64,000 nucleotides of DNA, taken from positions 352,602,339 through 352,666,338 of the forward strand of contig NC_090451.1 in NCBI RefSeq assembly GCF_031143425.1. The letters are read 5' to 3'. Source of the DNA: Pleurodeles waltl (taxonomy: Eukaryota > Chordata > Amphibia > Caudata > Salamandridae). Shown here in pieces: positions 1-9,998 of the stretch. How positions within the stretch are numbered: position 1 is the stretch's first letter; each line of letters begins with the position of its first letter. The translations under genes were made by a program, and so were the position numbers. The notes below the pieces were generated by a model that did not search any database, was not told the origin of the DNA, and saw only the letters and a list, made by a program, of their open reading frames with translations.

Positions 1-951
1 TCTTCGGCATCAATCATACTGGTGGTAGGAAAGAACGTATGCAGATTGTGAGACGTGGACCTTCTAGGTACAAAGCCTGACTGATCTGGTAATACTAACT
101 TCGGAAGCAACGGCTGTAACAGCACGGCAATCATCTCAGCCAGGATTTTATTGTCAATGTTAGTCATAGAGAGCGGGCGGTATGAGTTGCAACAACGCGG
201 ATCCTTGCCCGGCTTAAGAATCGTAACTAACAAAGCCTTGCGAAGAGAGGGAGGGAGAACCCCGACCTCCATAGCCTCGCATAGATCTCTAAAAGGTGAG
301 GAGCCAGTATATCAGCGTACTCTTTATAAAACGCCAGAGTCAATCCATCCAAACCAGGGGACTTATCTCCGGGCATCCGCGAATCGCCGCCTGCGCCTCT
401 TCAACCGAAAACAGGGCATCAAAATAAGACCTATGCGTGTCATTGAACCAAAGCAAGTAGATCTCAGAAAAATAATCCTGAGCCGCACTAACTTCCAGAC
501 CAACGGGCTCGGCATAGAGGTCCTCAAAAAATATAGTAAACACCGGTATAACACCATCCGTCCCCACCACCCGCTCACCCTCGGCACTGTCTATCTCAAT
601 AATGTAATTACTAGCCCAGGGCCTGCACAACATGTGAGCCAAAGTGCGCCCAGCCCTCTCACCCTCACCGTATTGTCGAGCCCTAGCATATTTCCCCAAG
701 AAGCAAATCTCCTGAAGCGAGGCCGCCTCATATCACGATATAGCATCCCGAAGAGACGCAAACGTAGCACCAGACTAGTCCGCCACCAGGCACCGCTCCA
801 ATGCTGAAATCTGCTCTTCCAAGACCGCCAGCTCCCGCCGCAGCACCTTTAACACACCATGCTGTTTCGCGATACACACGAAACGGATCACCACCTTAAA
901 GGCCTCTCACAAAGTGCCTGCCGAACTCACCGACCCAAGGTTCTCCTCAAA
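1..951 (-). pseudogene. LINE-1 ORF2, linker and N-terminal reverse transcriptase (copy 1)
   Basis: On the minus strand, 700-951 encodes the charged linker between endonuclease and RT. The frame at 340-699 holds the pre-RT segment, including an FEDLYAE stretch, up to the first RT block. Below 340 another frame shows LINE RT signatures: a KPGKDP block, a SYRPLS block with NIDNKILA, and a DQSGFVPRR block. These identify the RT that would prime synthesis on nicked target DNA. The frame changes around 340, so the gene is not translatable as one piece. The catalytic YADD box would lie left of base 1. Confidence 0.8.
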
Positions 952-1811
952 TTAATGAGTAATGGCCTGACGAACCTCCTCCCGAAAAGCAGTGTCCCTC
1001 AGCACACCGTGCGGTAAGCGCCACAGCCTAGTCCGCCCAGGCCCTCCAGCCACCGCCAGTACTAACTTCACCGGAAAGTGATCCGACAAGGTTCGGGCCA
1101 AGTGTTCCACCGACTGTGTCCAAAGCTCCACATCTCTTGAGCCCAACCATTGAGTTATGCGGGACCAACTGTTGTGTGCGTAGTTGACACACGTGCCCTC
1201 ACAAGCAGCTGCGTGTTTATCCCTCCATATATCCACCAATGCACCTTCGGCCATAACCGACGACAGAGCTCGAGCAGCAGCAACGTGCTGCACCCTAGCC
1301 AGGCTTTCATGGTCCGCAGCTGGATCTAAAACCACGTTGAAATCCCTGCCCCAGATCACCGCACCTCTGCCAAGCGACTCAACCAAACGCCACACCTCAC
1401 GAAAGAAGTCAGGGTCGTCCGTGTTCGGGCTGTACACCGACACTAGTGTACAAGCTCTGTCCAGCATTGTGCCTTGCATTAGGACATAGTGGCCGTTAGG
1501 ATCAGCAATAACTTTCTGAGTGCGCCACTGCAATACCTTAAGAAGCAAAATCGCCACCCCCGAGCATAGCGTGAGTATACCGCACAATGGCACTCGCCAA
1601 TCCACCCAGCCTTTAGCCGATGCAGCGTATTTGCCACCAAATGAGTTTCCTGCAACATGCATACATCTATTTCCTGACGCTTAACATATGCAGACATAAG
1701 CCGCACCTTACGCCCATCATTCAAACCACGTATATTCCAAGTGAGACATCTAATCAAAGTCACACCTTCCGGCGCCATTCCCACAGGCCTACGAGACCGT
1801 AGCACATCCAC
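952..1811 (-). pseudogene. LINE-1 ORF2, AP-type endonuclease domain (copy 1)
   Basis: This is the endonuclease that nicks target DNA. The N-terminal part (1479-1811) has the LTWNIRGLN opening and the LQETHL block with the catalytic Glu. The C-terminal part (952-1662) has a GRDFNVVLD block and the terminal SDHFPV block with the catalytic Asp-His. In active enzymes the third block usually reads GDFN; here it is preceded by Arg. The halves are in different frames that overlap at 1479-1662, so at least one frameshift separates them. Family assignment is firm and activity is excluded. Confidence 0.85.
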
Positions 1812-2183
1812 AGCACCCTGTCCTGCCAGCCAGCATCAGGAAAGAGGAAAGAAGAAGAGAAAAAGACAGAAAATGTCCAAAGACCCAAAACAAGAACATA
1901 CACACACCCCACCAACGCAGACCCCCCCAACCGGTGCAAGAGCAGAGAGCCCACCCCCCAGAGCAACATTAATCCCTTTATTTAAAAACATCATGTCTCC
2001 AAGACTCATCCAAGGGGCGAGGGCTAAGCCATCCGTCCCGCTATCCCGAACAGGACAGGGGGAGGAGGGCGAGGGCCAACAAGACGCGAAGCAATGGAGC
2101 AGCCCAAAGGATAGGACCACGTAAAACTTGAAGCCCCACCATTCAGCAAGAAGAAATTTGCAGTCAGGAGCACCCTCACATAT
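1812..2183 (-). other. LINE-1 inter-ORF spacer (copy 1)
   Basis: About 370 bases lie between the end of ORF1 (stop near 2184) and the first endonuclease codons. Reading frames here show no recognisable domain and I see no promoter or structured element. Confidence 0.55.
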
Positions 2184-3060
2184 TTAGTCATTATCGCTTA
2201 AAGCTTCGCCCTCATTTCCAGGGCTGGCCAGAGCCGCCTCGGCCACTCTCCTAGGCACCGTTTTAGCAAACTTAGCGGCAAGCTTTGGATCTGTGAAAAA
2301 AAACAATTTACCCCGGTGCTGCACCCTCAGCTTAGCTGGGTAAGTGAGTGAGAATTTGGTATCAGTTTAGCTCAGGGTGCGTTTAACTGGCAAACACGCT
2401 CTGCATGCAGCCTGCACACCAGGAGTATAGTCTGGAAAAAAGTTCAATTCATTGTTCTTGTAGATCACAGGCCTCCGCTCTCTAGCCAGCCATAAAACAG
2501 CATCTCTATCCCGGTAGTTTAGCAGGCGGGCAATAATGGGACGTGGGGGAGTTCCAGGAGGGGGTCTGGGCCCCAAGGACATATGAGCCCACTCCACCAC
2601 CATCATCTGGGAAAGTTCTGCAGGAAAGAGCTCCGCAAGCATGCCCTCAACAAAGTCTTTTATTTTGCCCATAGCCGTAGACTCCAGTAGGCCTAGGATG
2701 CAGATAGCCTCCAAATCTTCATTCTTGTTTCGTATGACCTCCAGCGTGCGTTTCATACAGAGCAGCTGCTCCCATTCTCCATTTCACTGGTCTTCAAGCT
2801 TCAAGGTGCTCCAGATGGTCAAACCAAGAGTTGTGGTCATCCACCCTGGCCTTAATTCGGTCCAGCTGCACAGTCAAGTGATCGAGCTTAGCATCGATAA
2901 CCGCAAGACTGCTTTTAAGGTCGAGAAACATGGCCCTGACAGAGGTGTCCGATGTGCCATCCTCAACAGGCTCCTCTCTAAGCGGGGGGATGGGAGCACC
3001 ACCCCTCTTTTTCCCACATTCGAAGGTGAGTTCAGCCTGTTTCTGCTCTGACTTACCCAT
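2184..3060 (-). pseudogene. LINE-1 ORF1 protein (RNA-binding chaperone), copy 1
   Basis: ORF1p coats LINE RNA. The ATG at 3058-3060 starts a Lys/Glu-rich N-terminus followed by a short heptad-like coiled coil (2794-2900). The next section (2367-2756) has the hallmarks of the ORF1 RRM and C-terminal domain: an ICILGLLES block, a RPIIARLLNYRDRD block and an NFFPDY block. A further frame carries the end of the protein, with a TYPAKLRV block, to a TAA at 2184-2186. At least two frame changes (near 2780 and 2370) break it. Length and domain order fit the family. Confidence 0.85.
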
Positions 3061-4125
3061 GCTCAAACCACTGCCAAAGCAGGAGTGAGGCAGAAACTCC
3101 CGTCCACCGATCTAATGGCAGCAAGCCGGAGATCAGCACAACAAAACCAAGCCAGAACGCCTTTAGGATGAAGAGGTTCAGCTCACCAAGTCTCTAGGTC
3201 CACCGCAATCCCGCAGGGCACCCCAGATGGGCAGTGCCCTGTCTTCGCAGCAGCACACGGTCACAGTCAGCACAGGCGAGTCCAGGAATGAGGCAGCCTC
3301 CCAGGGCTTCCTAGCGCCAAACAGACGAAGGAATAGCCCATCCGACACCGCGCTCTGCGCGCACCTTATCCCCCGATGGCCAACAATTCTGGTTGAGTAG
3401 ATGGAAGTCAGCCCCAGCCACTCTTCAATGCAGCAGGCGGTCTCCCGGGCCCGAACCAGCCGGCAGCACCTCCCTCAGCCTCCCAGGCAGGCGCGCCACC
3501 ACAGGATCTAAAGCTTTCCACTCCCCCGGGGGGGCAGTCCGTCACCCGCCCCCCACAGTCCCCAGGGATCCCGAGGGGCGCCCAGCCGGCAATCCACACC
3601 CAACCCTGCCGGGGGCAGCACCAGACCTGAGGGCAGCCGGCAACACCGCCCCAGGCCCCCAGCACGAGGACTCCAGTCCCGCAGCGCGGCAATCCAAAGC
3701 CGCGGGAGCCCGGAAGAACCAGCACCACGGGAGAGGCCGCGGTCTGATATCACCGCCGACCAGCCTCGAGGGGTGAAGGAGCGACCCCCCCCCCCCCTCT
3801 GTTTCTACTCGGCCGGACAGCAGAAACTCCACCCCGCCGGACTCGCCATCAAGCGGGAAGAGACCCTGCGTGAAGCGCCCGTGACTGCAACAGGCCGCGC
3901 AGGCACCCCCCAAGGGCCTGGGGTGTCCAGCAGCAGCCGGCCGCAGGGAAGCCCAGGAATCAATGTTTCCTGAGGCCTACCAATCCTCCAGGGGTCTCAG
4001 GGCACCATTTGCAGGTATTAGCGCCGCTCCAAAAAGGATAAATAACAAAATTCAGGCCGGCACCCAGCAGAGCCTTACATCATGCCGGCCATCTTGCTGG
4101 CAGCCTAGCCACGCCCCCCCATCTC
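3061..4125 (-). promoter_or_regulatory. LINE-1 5' untranslated/promoter region (copy 1)
   Basis: This roughly 1-kb region upstream of ORF1 is very GC- and CpG-rich and its frames have no protein-like features. At its 5' edge (4081-4100 read on minus) there is an AAGATGGC core like the YY1 site that positions transcription starts in mammalian L1, followed outward by a run of G. LINE-1 elements carry an internal Pol II promoter in this position. Promoter function is inferred from position and the motif. Confidence 0.65.
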
Positions 4126-5101
4126 CTCCACCCTTGCCGCCAAAAGTGGGGGCAGTGGCCAGAGGGGCGGGCATCTCCACTAGCTGCAATGCCCTGGGGT
4201 GCTGTAACAAAAGGCATGAGCCTTTGAGGCTCACCGCCAGGTGTTACAGTTCCTGCAGGGGGAGGTGAGAAGCACCTCCACCCAGTACAGGCTTTGTTCC
4301 TGGCCACAGAGGGACAAAGGAGCTCTCCCCATGTGGCCAGCAACTCGTCTGGTTGTGGCAGGCTGGCAGAAACTGGTCAGCCTAGCACTAGGAGTCGGAC
4401 TGGTATTCAGGGGGCATCTCTAAGATGCCCTCTGGGTGCATTTTACAATATATTCCACACTGGCATCAGTGTGCATTTATTGTGCTGAGAAGTTTGATAC
4501 CAAACTTCCCAGATTTCAGTGTAGCCATTATGGTACTGTGGAGTTCGTATTTGACAAACTCCCAGACCATATACTCTTATGGCTACCCTGCACTTAGAAT
4601 GTCTAAGGTTTTTCTTAGACACTGTAGGGGCATAGTGCTCATGCAACTATGCCCTCACCTGTGGTATAGTGCACCCCGCCTTAGGGCTGTAAGGCCTGCT
4701 AGACGGGTGACTTACCTATGCCCCAAGCAGTGTGAGTTTGGCATGGCACTCTGAGGGGAGTGCCATGTCGACTTAGTCATTTTCTCCCCACCAGTACACA
4801 CAAGCTGTGAAGCAGTGTGCATGTGCTGAGTGAGGGGTCCCCAGGGTGGTATAAGACATGCTGCAGCCCTTAGAGACCTTCCGTGGCATCGGGCCCCTTG
4901 GTACCAGGGGTACCATTTACAAGGGATTTATCTGGGGGGTGCCAGGGCTGTGCCAATTGTGGGAACAAAGGTACAGTTTAGGGAAAGAACACTGGTGCTA
5001 GGGCCTGGTTAGGATGGTCCCAGCACACTTTCAATCACAACTGGCATCAACAAAAGGCAAAATGGCAAGGGGGAACCATGCCAAGGAGGTATTTCCTTAC
5101 A
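4126..5101 (-). repeat. Family C LTR (5' edge at 5101, truncated at the LINE-1 boundary)
   Basis: Read on minus from 5101 the sequence opens TGTAAGGAAATACC, close to the TGTAGGAAAGTACC opening of the family A LTRs. The same sequence recurs in the opposite orientation at 56070-56844, more diverged at 10016-10560, and as a scrap at 7258-7370. It ends near 4126 where LINE-1 copy 1 begins. It is therefore an LTR of a related Gmr1-like family, broken by the LINE-1. Confidence 0.7.
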
Positions 5102-5940
5102 GTGGGGAATTGAAAAGAAATGCTGGGGCACACTTATGTGGGAGTTATTCACAGGAAAGTGCAGGGATAGGCTCCTGACACTGAATGAGGCAGATTCTAA
5201 ATCCTATGACCTCATGAAGGGTACCCTGATTGAGGGCTTTGGATTTGCAACTGAAGAGTACATGATAAAGTTCAATGAGGCTCGAAAATCCCAGAGCCAA
5301 ACCTGGGTTGACTTTGTGGACTATTCAGTAAAAATGCTGGGTGGTTGGATAGCTGGGAACAAGGTACAAGATTATGATGGGCTATATAATTTATTTATGA
5401 AGGAGCATCTGTTGAGTAATTGTTCCAATGATAGGCTGCATCAACATCTGATAGACCTGGGTACACTTTCCCCTCAAGAATTGGGGATGAAGGAAGAACA
5501 TTGGATCAAAACAAGGGTGACCAAAACTACCACTGGTGGGGGCGACTAAAAGACAGAGGCCAAATAAAATCCCCAAGGGAAAAATGGGAGCCAGGGTAAA
5601 ATCAAAGAGTCTTCTCAAGGCCCCCAAAAATCTGCACATGAGTGTGGGCCCAGAGAATACTCACAGTCCAGGGGAGGGTACAAAGGGAAACACTATGACC
5701 CCTAGCAAGGCTTGGTGCCAAGACTGTAAGACAAAAGATCACCAAACTGGAGACTCTGGCTGTAAAAACAAAAGAAATGCCTCTAGGCAACCTGCAGTAA
5801 ATGCAGTTGGCAATATCCAGATGGGGTCAGAGGTGTGGCCTGACCATGTCAGTGTCCCCACAGAGACAACATTAGTCACTGAGGGTGGGGTAGATTTATC
5901 CTGTGCTGCCTGGCAAAGTAACATGAACAAAGACCCTTAG
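5102..5940 (+). pseudogene. gag: Gag fragment of a family C Gmr1-like element
   Basis: The N-terminal third of Gag is missing. 5136-5549 encodes the capsid segment equivalent to that of family A, including a SCAN-like stretch (FNEARKSQSQ, then GGWIAG and the LSPQELG block). After a frame change, 5536-5940 contains a zinc knuckle at about 5710-5765 with the spacing C-X2-C-X4-H-X6-C. That spacing is shared with the family A copies and differs from the usual X4. The frame then ends near the protease start. Gag would package element RNA; this copy cannot. Confidence 0.8.
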
Positions 5941-6241
5941 TTGGAGGTGTTTCTTTGTGTAGACTTTCAACCTTCTATCCCCAATACCTGAATTTGCCCC
6001 TAGTAGCTTGACATTTGACCCTAGAGGCTCCTCTTGTTTCCATGTGCACCATGTATCACAGTCTGAATGTAGGCAACCTCCATCTTCCCTCTCAGACATC
6101 GATTGACATACAGTCAAAGCTACACAGGGTATCCCTGGGATAATGGGGCCAAGGTTAACTACTGGGGAGTGTATTATTTCTAGAGATTAGGAACGTGGGG
6201 AAACTAGAAGAAGCAGCGAGGTAGAAGAGTAAATTGCAAAC
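5941..6241. other. Unassigned spacer
   Basis: About 300 bases between the Gag fragment and the orphan endonuclease. I recognise neither LTR nor coding sequence here. Confidence 0.4.
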
Positions 6242-7249
6242 GTGGACTCCATGGGCCCTCCACAAATCGTACCACTAGCCCAGGATGATACACCGGCCAT
6301 TGTGTTTGGTTGGAACTTGGCCGGCTTTGAAATCACTGGGATGTGCGATACCATTGGAGATAAAGACGTGGGGGGACCTGGAGTGGGTAGTTTAGCAGTA
6401 GATTTAATGGGCAATCCGAACTTTATGCGCTCCATACAGATTGTAGCACAAGTCCAGGATGATGCACCACAAGCCCAGGATAATACGCCGGTTACAGTCC
6501 TTAGTTGGAATATAGCCGGGCTCGAGTCCAAAATGCGAATTCCAGACTGGGGTTCTTTTATAGATGAGCACAAGTTATGCCTGTTCCAAGAGACATGGGC
6601 CCTGGAGCTCAAGCATAGATTCGGTTTTAAGAGTTTTGGGGTCCCAGCACGTAAGGTGACTTCTGGAAGACCCTCGTGGATTACTTATATGGGTTAGTAG
6701 CTCCCTCAAGTGCAAGGGTGAGGAAGTGGACAAGGGCTGTGCCGATTTGCAAGTTTTAATATTATCCACCCAAAGAGAAAAAACCCTACTATTGGAGAAT
6801 ATATATAGCAGGAGTGTGGGCAGTAACTGCAAGTCTGATGCTTTAACTGTTCTTGATAATATTTTATCCAGCAGATCCACTACCCATTACATCTTAATTG
6901 CAGGGGATTTCAATGCCACTTTTGAGCCTTATTCTCTGGCCCAAGAGCTTTACCAAGAAGAGGACATTCTTTGGGGTATCCAGCAATGAGTAAAAGTCTC
7001 AGAATGAGCAGAACAGCTTACCAAATTGTTTTTAACACACTTGCATATGGTCTCCGTGCTTGTAACAGTCGCTCCTGCTCAGATGCTAATCCTTGTCCCA
7101 CTTTTAGACGTGGAGCCTATAGGAGCTATATTGACTACCTTATATTAGACATTCGTTTGTGGGTGCATATGGTTGGTATGGTGGTAAAAGAACATGAAGA
7201 AAGTGACCACGACCCGTTGATTCTATCAGGGGTCTGTTGCCCACAATAG
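6242..7249 (+). pseudogene. Orphan AP endonuclease of a non-LTR retrotransposon
   Basis: Three frames together show an AP endonuclease: an LSWNIAGLES opening with an LFQETWA block (6490-6610), an IAGDFNAT block (about 6895-6920), and a YIDYLILD block followed by ESDHDPL (about 7125-7225). It differs from the LINE-1 endonucleases in this window and I cannot assign a clade. No RT follows; a family C LTR scrap does. The opening is present twice: 6280-6340 (AQDDTP, then GWNLAGFE) resembles 6475-6530 (AQDNTP, then SWNIAGLES), so a partial tandem duplication precedes the domain. Frame breaks lie near 6697 and 6980. Confidence 0.72.
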
Positions 7250-7257
7250 AGGCCCCT

Positions 7258-7370
7258 GATTCCAGGGATACCAACCTTCCCAGTATTCAGTGTAGCCATT
7301 ATGGGGCTGTGGAGTTTGTTTTGACAAACTCCCAGACCATATACTTACTATGGCCACACTGAAATAGTGG
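7258..7370 (-). repeat. Family C LTR scrap
   Basis: This short stretch matches the part of the family C LTR found around 4500-4570 (TTCAGTGTAGCCATTATGG and CTCCCAGACCATATAC blocks). It separates the orphan endonuclease from the pol region that follows. Confidence 0.6.
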
Positions 7371-9998
7371 GACAGCCTCCCCAGAGAAAAGGCAAGAAAA
7401 CTAGGGGACCAGCTTCAAAACAGTTCCCAAGACACAACCCCTCTTCTCAGGAGGAGGAGAAACCCACCTTAGAGTGAACTGAGCCTGAAGAGCTTGGGCC
7501 TTACCACCCGGAGCTATTGGGCACAAGGGGACCCTATAGGGACGATTTATGCCAGGGACACAGAGATTGCCCTACTCTTGAAGGCCTGAGACAGCAAGCT
7601 GCTCTGGAGGAGCTAGGAAATATCAGTGGTACCCACAAGGTCTACTAGGAGGAGGGACTCCTGTTCACTGAGGCCAGAGACCTCAGGCCTGGTGCAACCA
7701 GGAGGGTGGGAGTGCCCCGAAGTTCAGAGACTTCCTTCTCACTTTAGCCCATGACATCCCCCTAGCAGGGCATCTGGGCCAGAACAAGACATGGAATAGG
7801 TTGGTTAACCAGTTCTACTGGCCAGGTATGTGACAAAAAGTGAAGGACTTTTATCAGTCCTGTCCCTCTTGCCAAGAGGCAAAGGAGGTGAGCAATTAAG
7901 TGTCCCCTTAATTCCACTACCTGTGGTTGGGGTTCCCTTTGAAAGGGATGGGATTGACATTGTTGGCCCCCTTGACCTCCAACAGCACCAGGACATATGT
8001 ACATCTTAGTGGTAGTGGATCATGCCACTAAGCCCCCTGAGGCTATTCCCCTTAGAACAATTACTGCACCTGCAGTTGCCAAGGCCCTCCTGTGTTTCTT
8101 TACAGGGAAATGCCACACAAGGGAGTAGGTTTTTCACCCTTTAAACATTTGTTTTGGCACCCTGTTAGGGGACCACTAAGTCTTGTAAGCGAAGGCTGGG
8201 AGATACCTCTCAAAGAGCCAAAACAGGATATTATGGACTATGTGCTTGGCCTACGTTTCAGAATGGCTGAGTCCATGGAGAAAGCCAGCAAAAATCTTCA
8301 GGCCAGCCAAGAGCTTCAAAAGCTTTGGTATGACCAAAACGCTGCTCTGGTGGAGTTCAAACCAGGGCAGAATGTTTGGGTGTTGGACCCTGTTGCTCCA
8401 AGGGCCCTCCAGGACAAATGGTCTGGGCCCTATCCCATTCTTGAAAAGAAGGGGGAGGTCCCCAATCTAGCTGACCTAGGCAGTTGCAAAAATTCAAAAA
8501 GATTCATACATGTCAACTGCCTAAAACCCTTTTATGCTAGAGCTGATGTGACCGTGCTCATAGTCACAGATGAGGGACAGGAAGATGAGAGTGAACCTCT
8601 CCCTGATCTCCTCTCCAGCAATCCCCAAGATGGTTCTGTGGATGGAATGGTCTTGTCAGACACCCTCTCAGAACAACAGCAGACTGAATTCAGGAAAGTC
8701 CTCAACCAGTATGCTGGGCTCTTTTCTCTGACCTCTGGAAAGACAAACTGGTGTACCCATGATGTGGACACTGGTGACAGCCTGCCTGTCAAAAACTAAA
8801 TCTATAGACAGTCTGACCATGTCAGAGAAAGCATAGAAGCTGAGGTCAAGAAAATGTTGGGTTTGGGTGTCATTGAACCCTCAGAGAGCCCCTGGGCTAG
8901 CCCAGTAGTGTTAGTCCCCAAACCTCACTCCAAGGGTGACAAGAAGGAAATTATGTTTTGTGTGGACTACAGGGGCCTCAACTTAGTAACCAAGACAGAT
9001 GCAGATGCAGACCCAGTTCCAAGAGCTGAAGAGCTCATTGACAGACTAGGGCCAGCCAAGTATCTCAGTACTTTTGATTTAACATCAGGGTACTGGCAGA
9101 TTGGCCTGACCCCAGGGGCAAAAGAGAAGTCAGCATTTTCTACTCCTAGTGGGCATTATAAGTTCACTGTTATGCCCTTTGGACTCCAAAATGCACCTTC
9201 CACCTTCCAAAGGCTGGTGAACCAAGTCCATGCTGGAATGGAAACTTTTAGTACAGCTTACTTAGATGACATAGCTGTCTATAGTTCCACTTGGCAGGTT
9301 TACCTGATCTACCTTGGAAAGGTCCTTGAGGACCTACAGAAGGCAGGCCTCACTATCACGGCCAGTAAGTGCCAGATAGGGCAGGGAAAAGTTGTGTACC
9401 TGGGCTACCTAGATTGTGGAGGCCAAGTACAACCTCTACAACCCAAGATTCAGACCATTCTGGCTTGGGAAACTCCAACAACCCAGACACAAGTCAGGGT
9501 ATTCCTTGGCTTAACTGGATATTACTGGAGGTTCGTGAAGGGCTATGGCACAATAGTTGCCCCTCTCACAGAACTTACCTCCACAAAGATGCCCAGAAAG
9601 ATTAACTGGACAGTGAGTTGTCAAGAGCCCTTTGACACTCTGAAGAAAGCAATGTGCTCTGCTCCAGTACTACAAGCACCAGACTACTCTAGGGAATTCA
9701 TAGTCCAAACAGGTGCTTCAGAGATGGGGATAGGAACAGACCTCTACCAAAGGAATGATGATGGACATGACCAGCCAGTTGCCTTTATTAGCAAAAAGCT
9801 ACTCTCTAGGGAACTCAAATGGAGTGCCATAGAGAGGGAAGCCTTTGCTGTGGTTTGGGCCCTGAAAAAGTTGAGGCCATACTTGTTTGGCTCTCACTTC
9901 ACTGTTCAGACTGACCACAGGCCTCTCAGATGGCTACAACAAATGAAAGGTGAAAAACCCAAGCTACTTAGGCAATTGGATACACTCTTACATATCAC
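7371..9998 (+). pseudogene. pol: Pol of a family C Gmr1-like element (integrase, then RT-RNase H), internally deleted
   Basis: Integrase comes first. An H-H-C-C zinc domain (about 7740-7890, HDIPLAGH then CPSCQ) is followed by the first catalytic Asp block (GIDIVGPL, about 7945). Near 8090-8105 the sequence jumps from AKALL to YREMPHKG. Compared with family A this removes about 75 codons including the second Asp and the Glu, so integrase is dead. The integrase C-terminus and linker (8092-8799) run into RT (8854 onward: VDYRGLN, YLDDIAVYS at about 9256) and RNase H to 9998. The first RNase H Asp block reads QTGASE instead of QTDAS, a lost catalytic residue. Stops and frame changes occur near 7840-7910 and 8799. 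The tail is cut by an LTR starting TGTAAG at 9999. Confidence 0.85.

Larger units (their letters stand above)
1..4125 (-). mobile_element. LINE-1-type retrotransposon, copy 1 (5' part)
   Basis: Read on the minus strand, this stretch has the LINE-1 order: a GC-rich 5' region, ORF1 with coiled coil and C-terminal domain, a spacer at 1812-2183, then ORF2 with AP endonuclease and the start of reverse transcriptase, which leaves the window at base 1. All frames carry breaks, so the copy is dead. The 5' end abuts a C-rich edge near 4120, beyond which family C LTR sequence begins. I infer that the LINE-1 inserted into that LTR. The other target-site copy would lie outside the window. The L1/Tx1 group is clear; the subfamily is not. 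Confidence 0.88.

Noticed and set aside
3393..4268. Several open frames of 60-136 codons
   Set aside because: They lie in the GC-rich 5' region of LINE-1 copy 1 and the adjoining LTR; low stop frequency follows from base composition, and no domain is seen.
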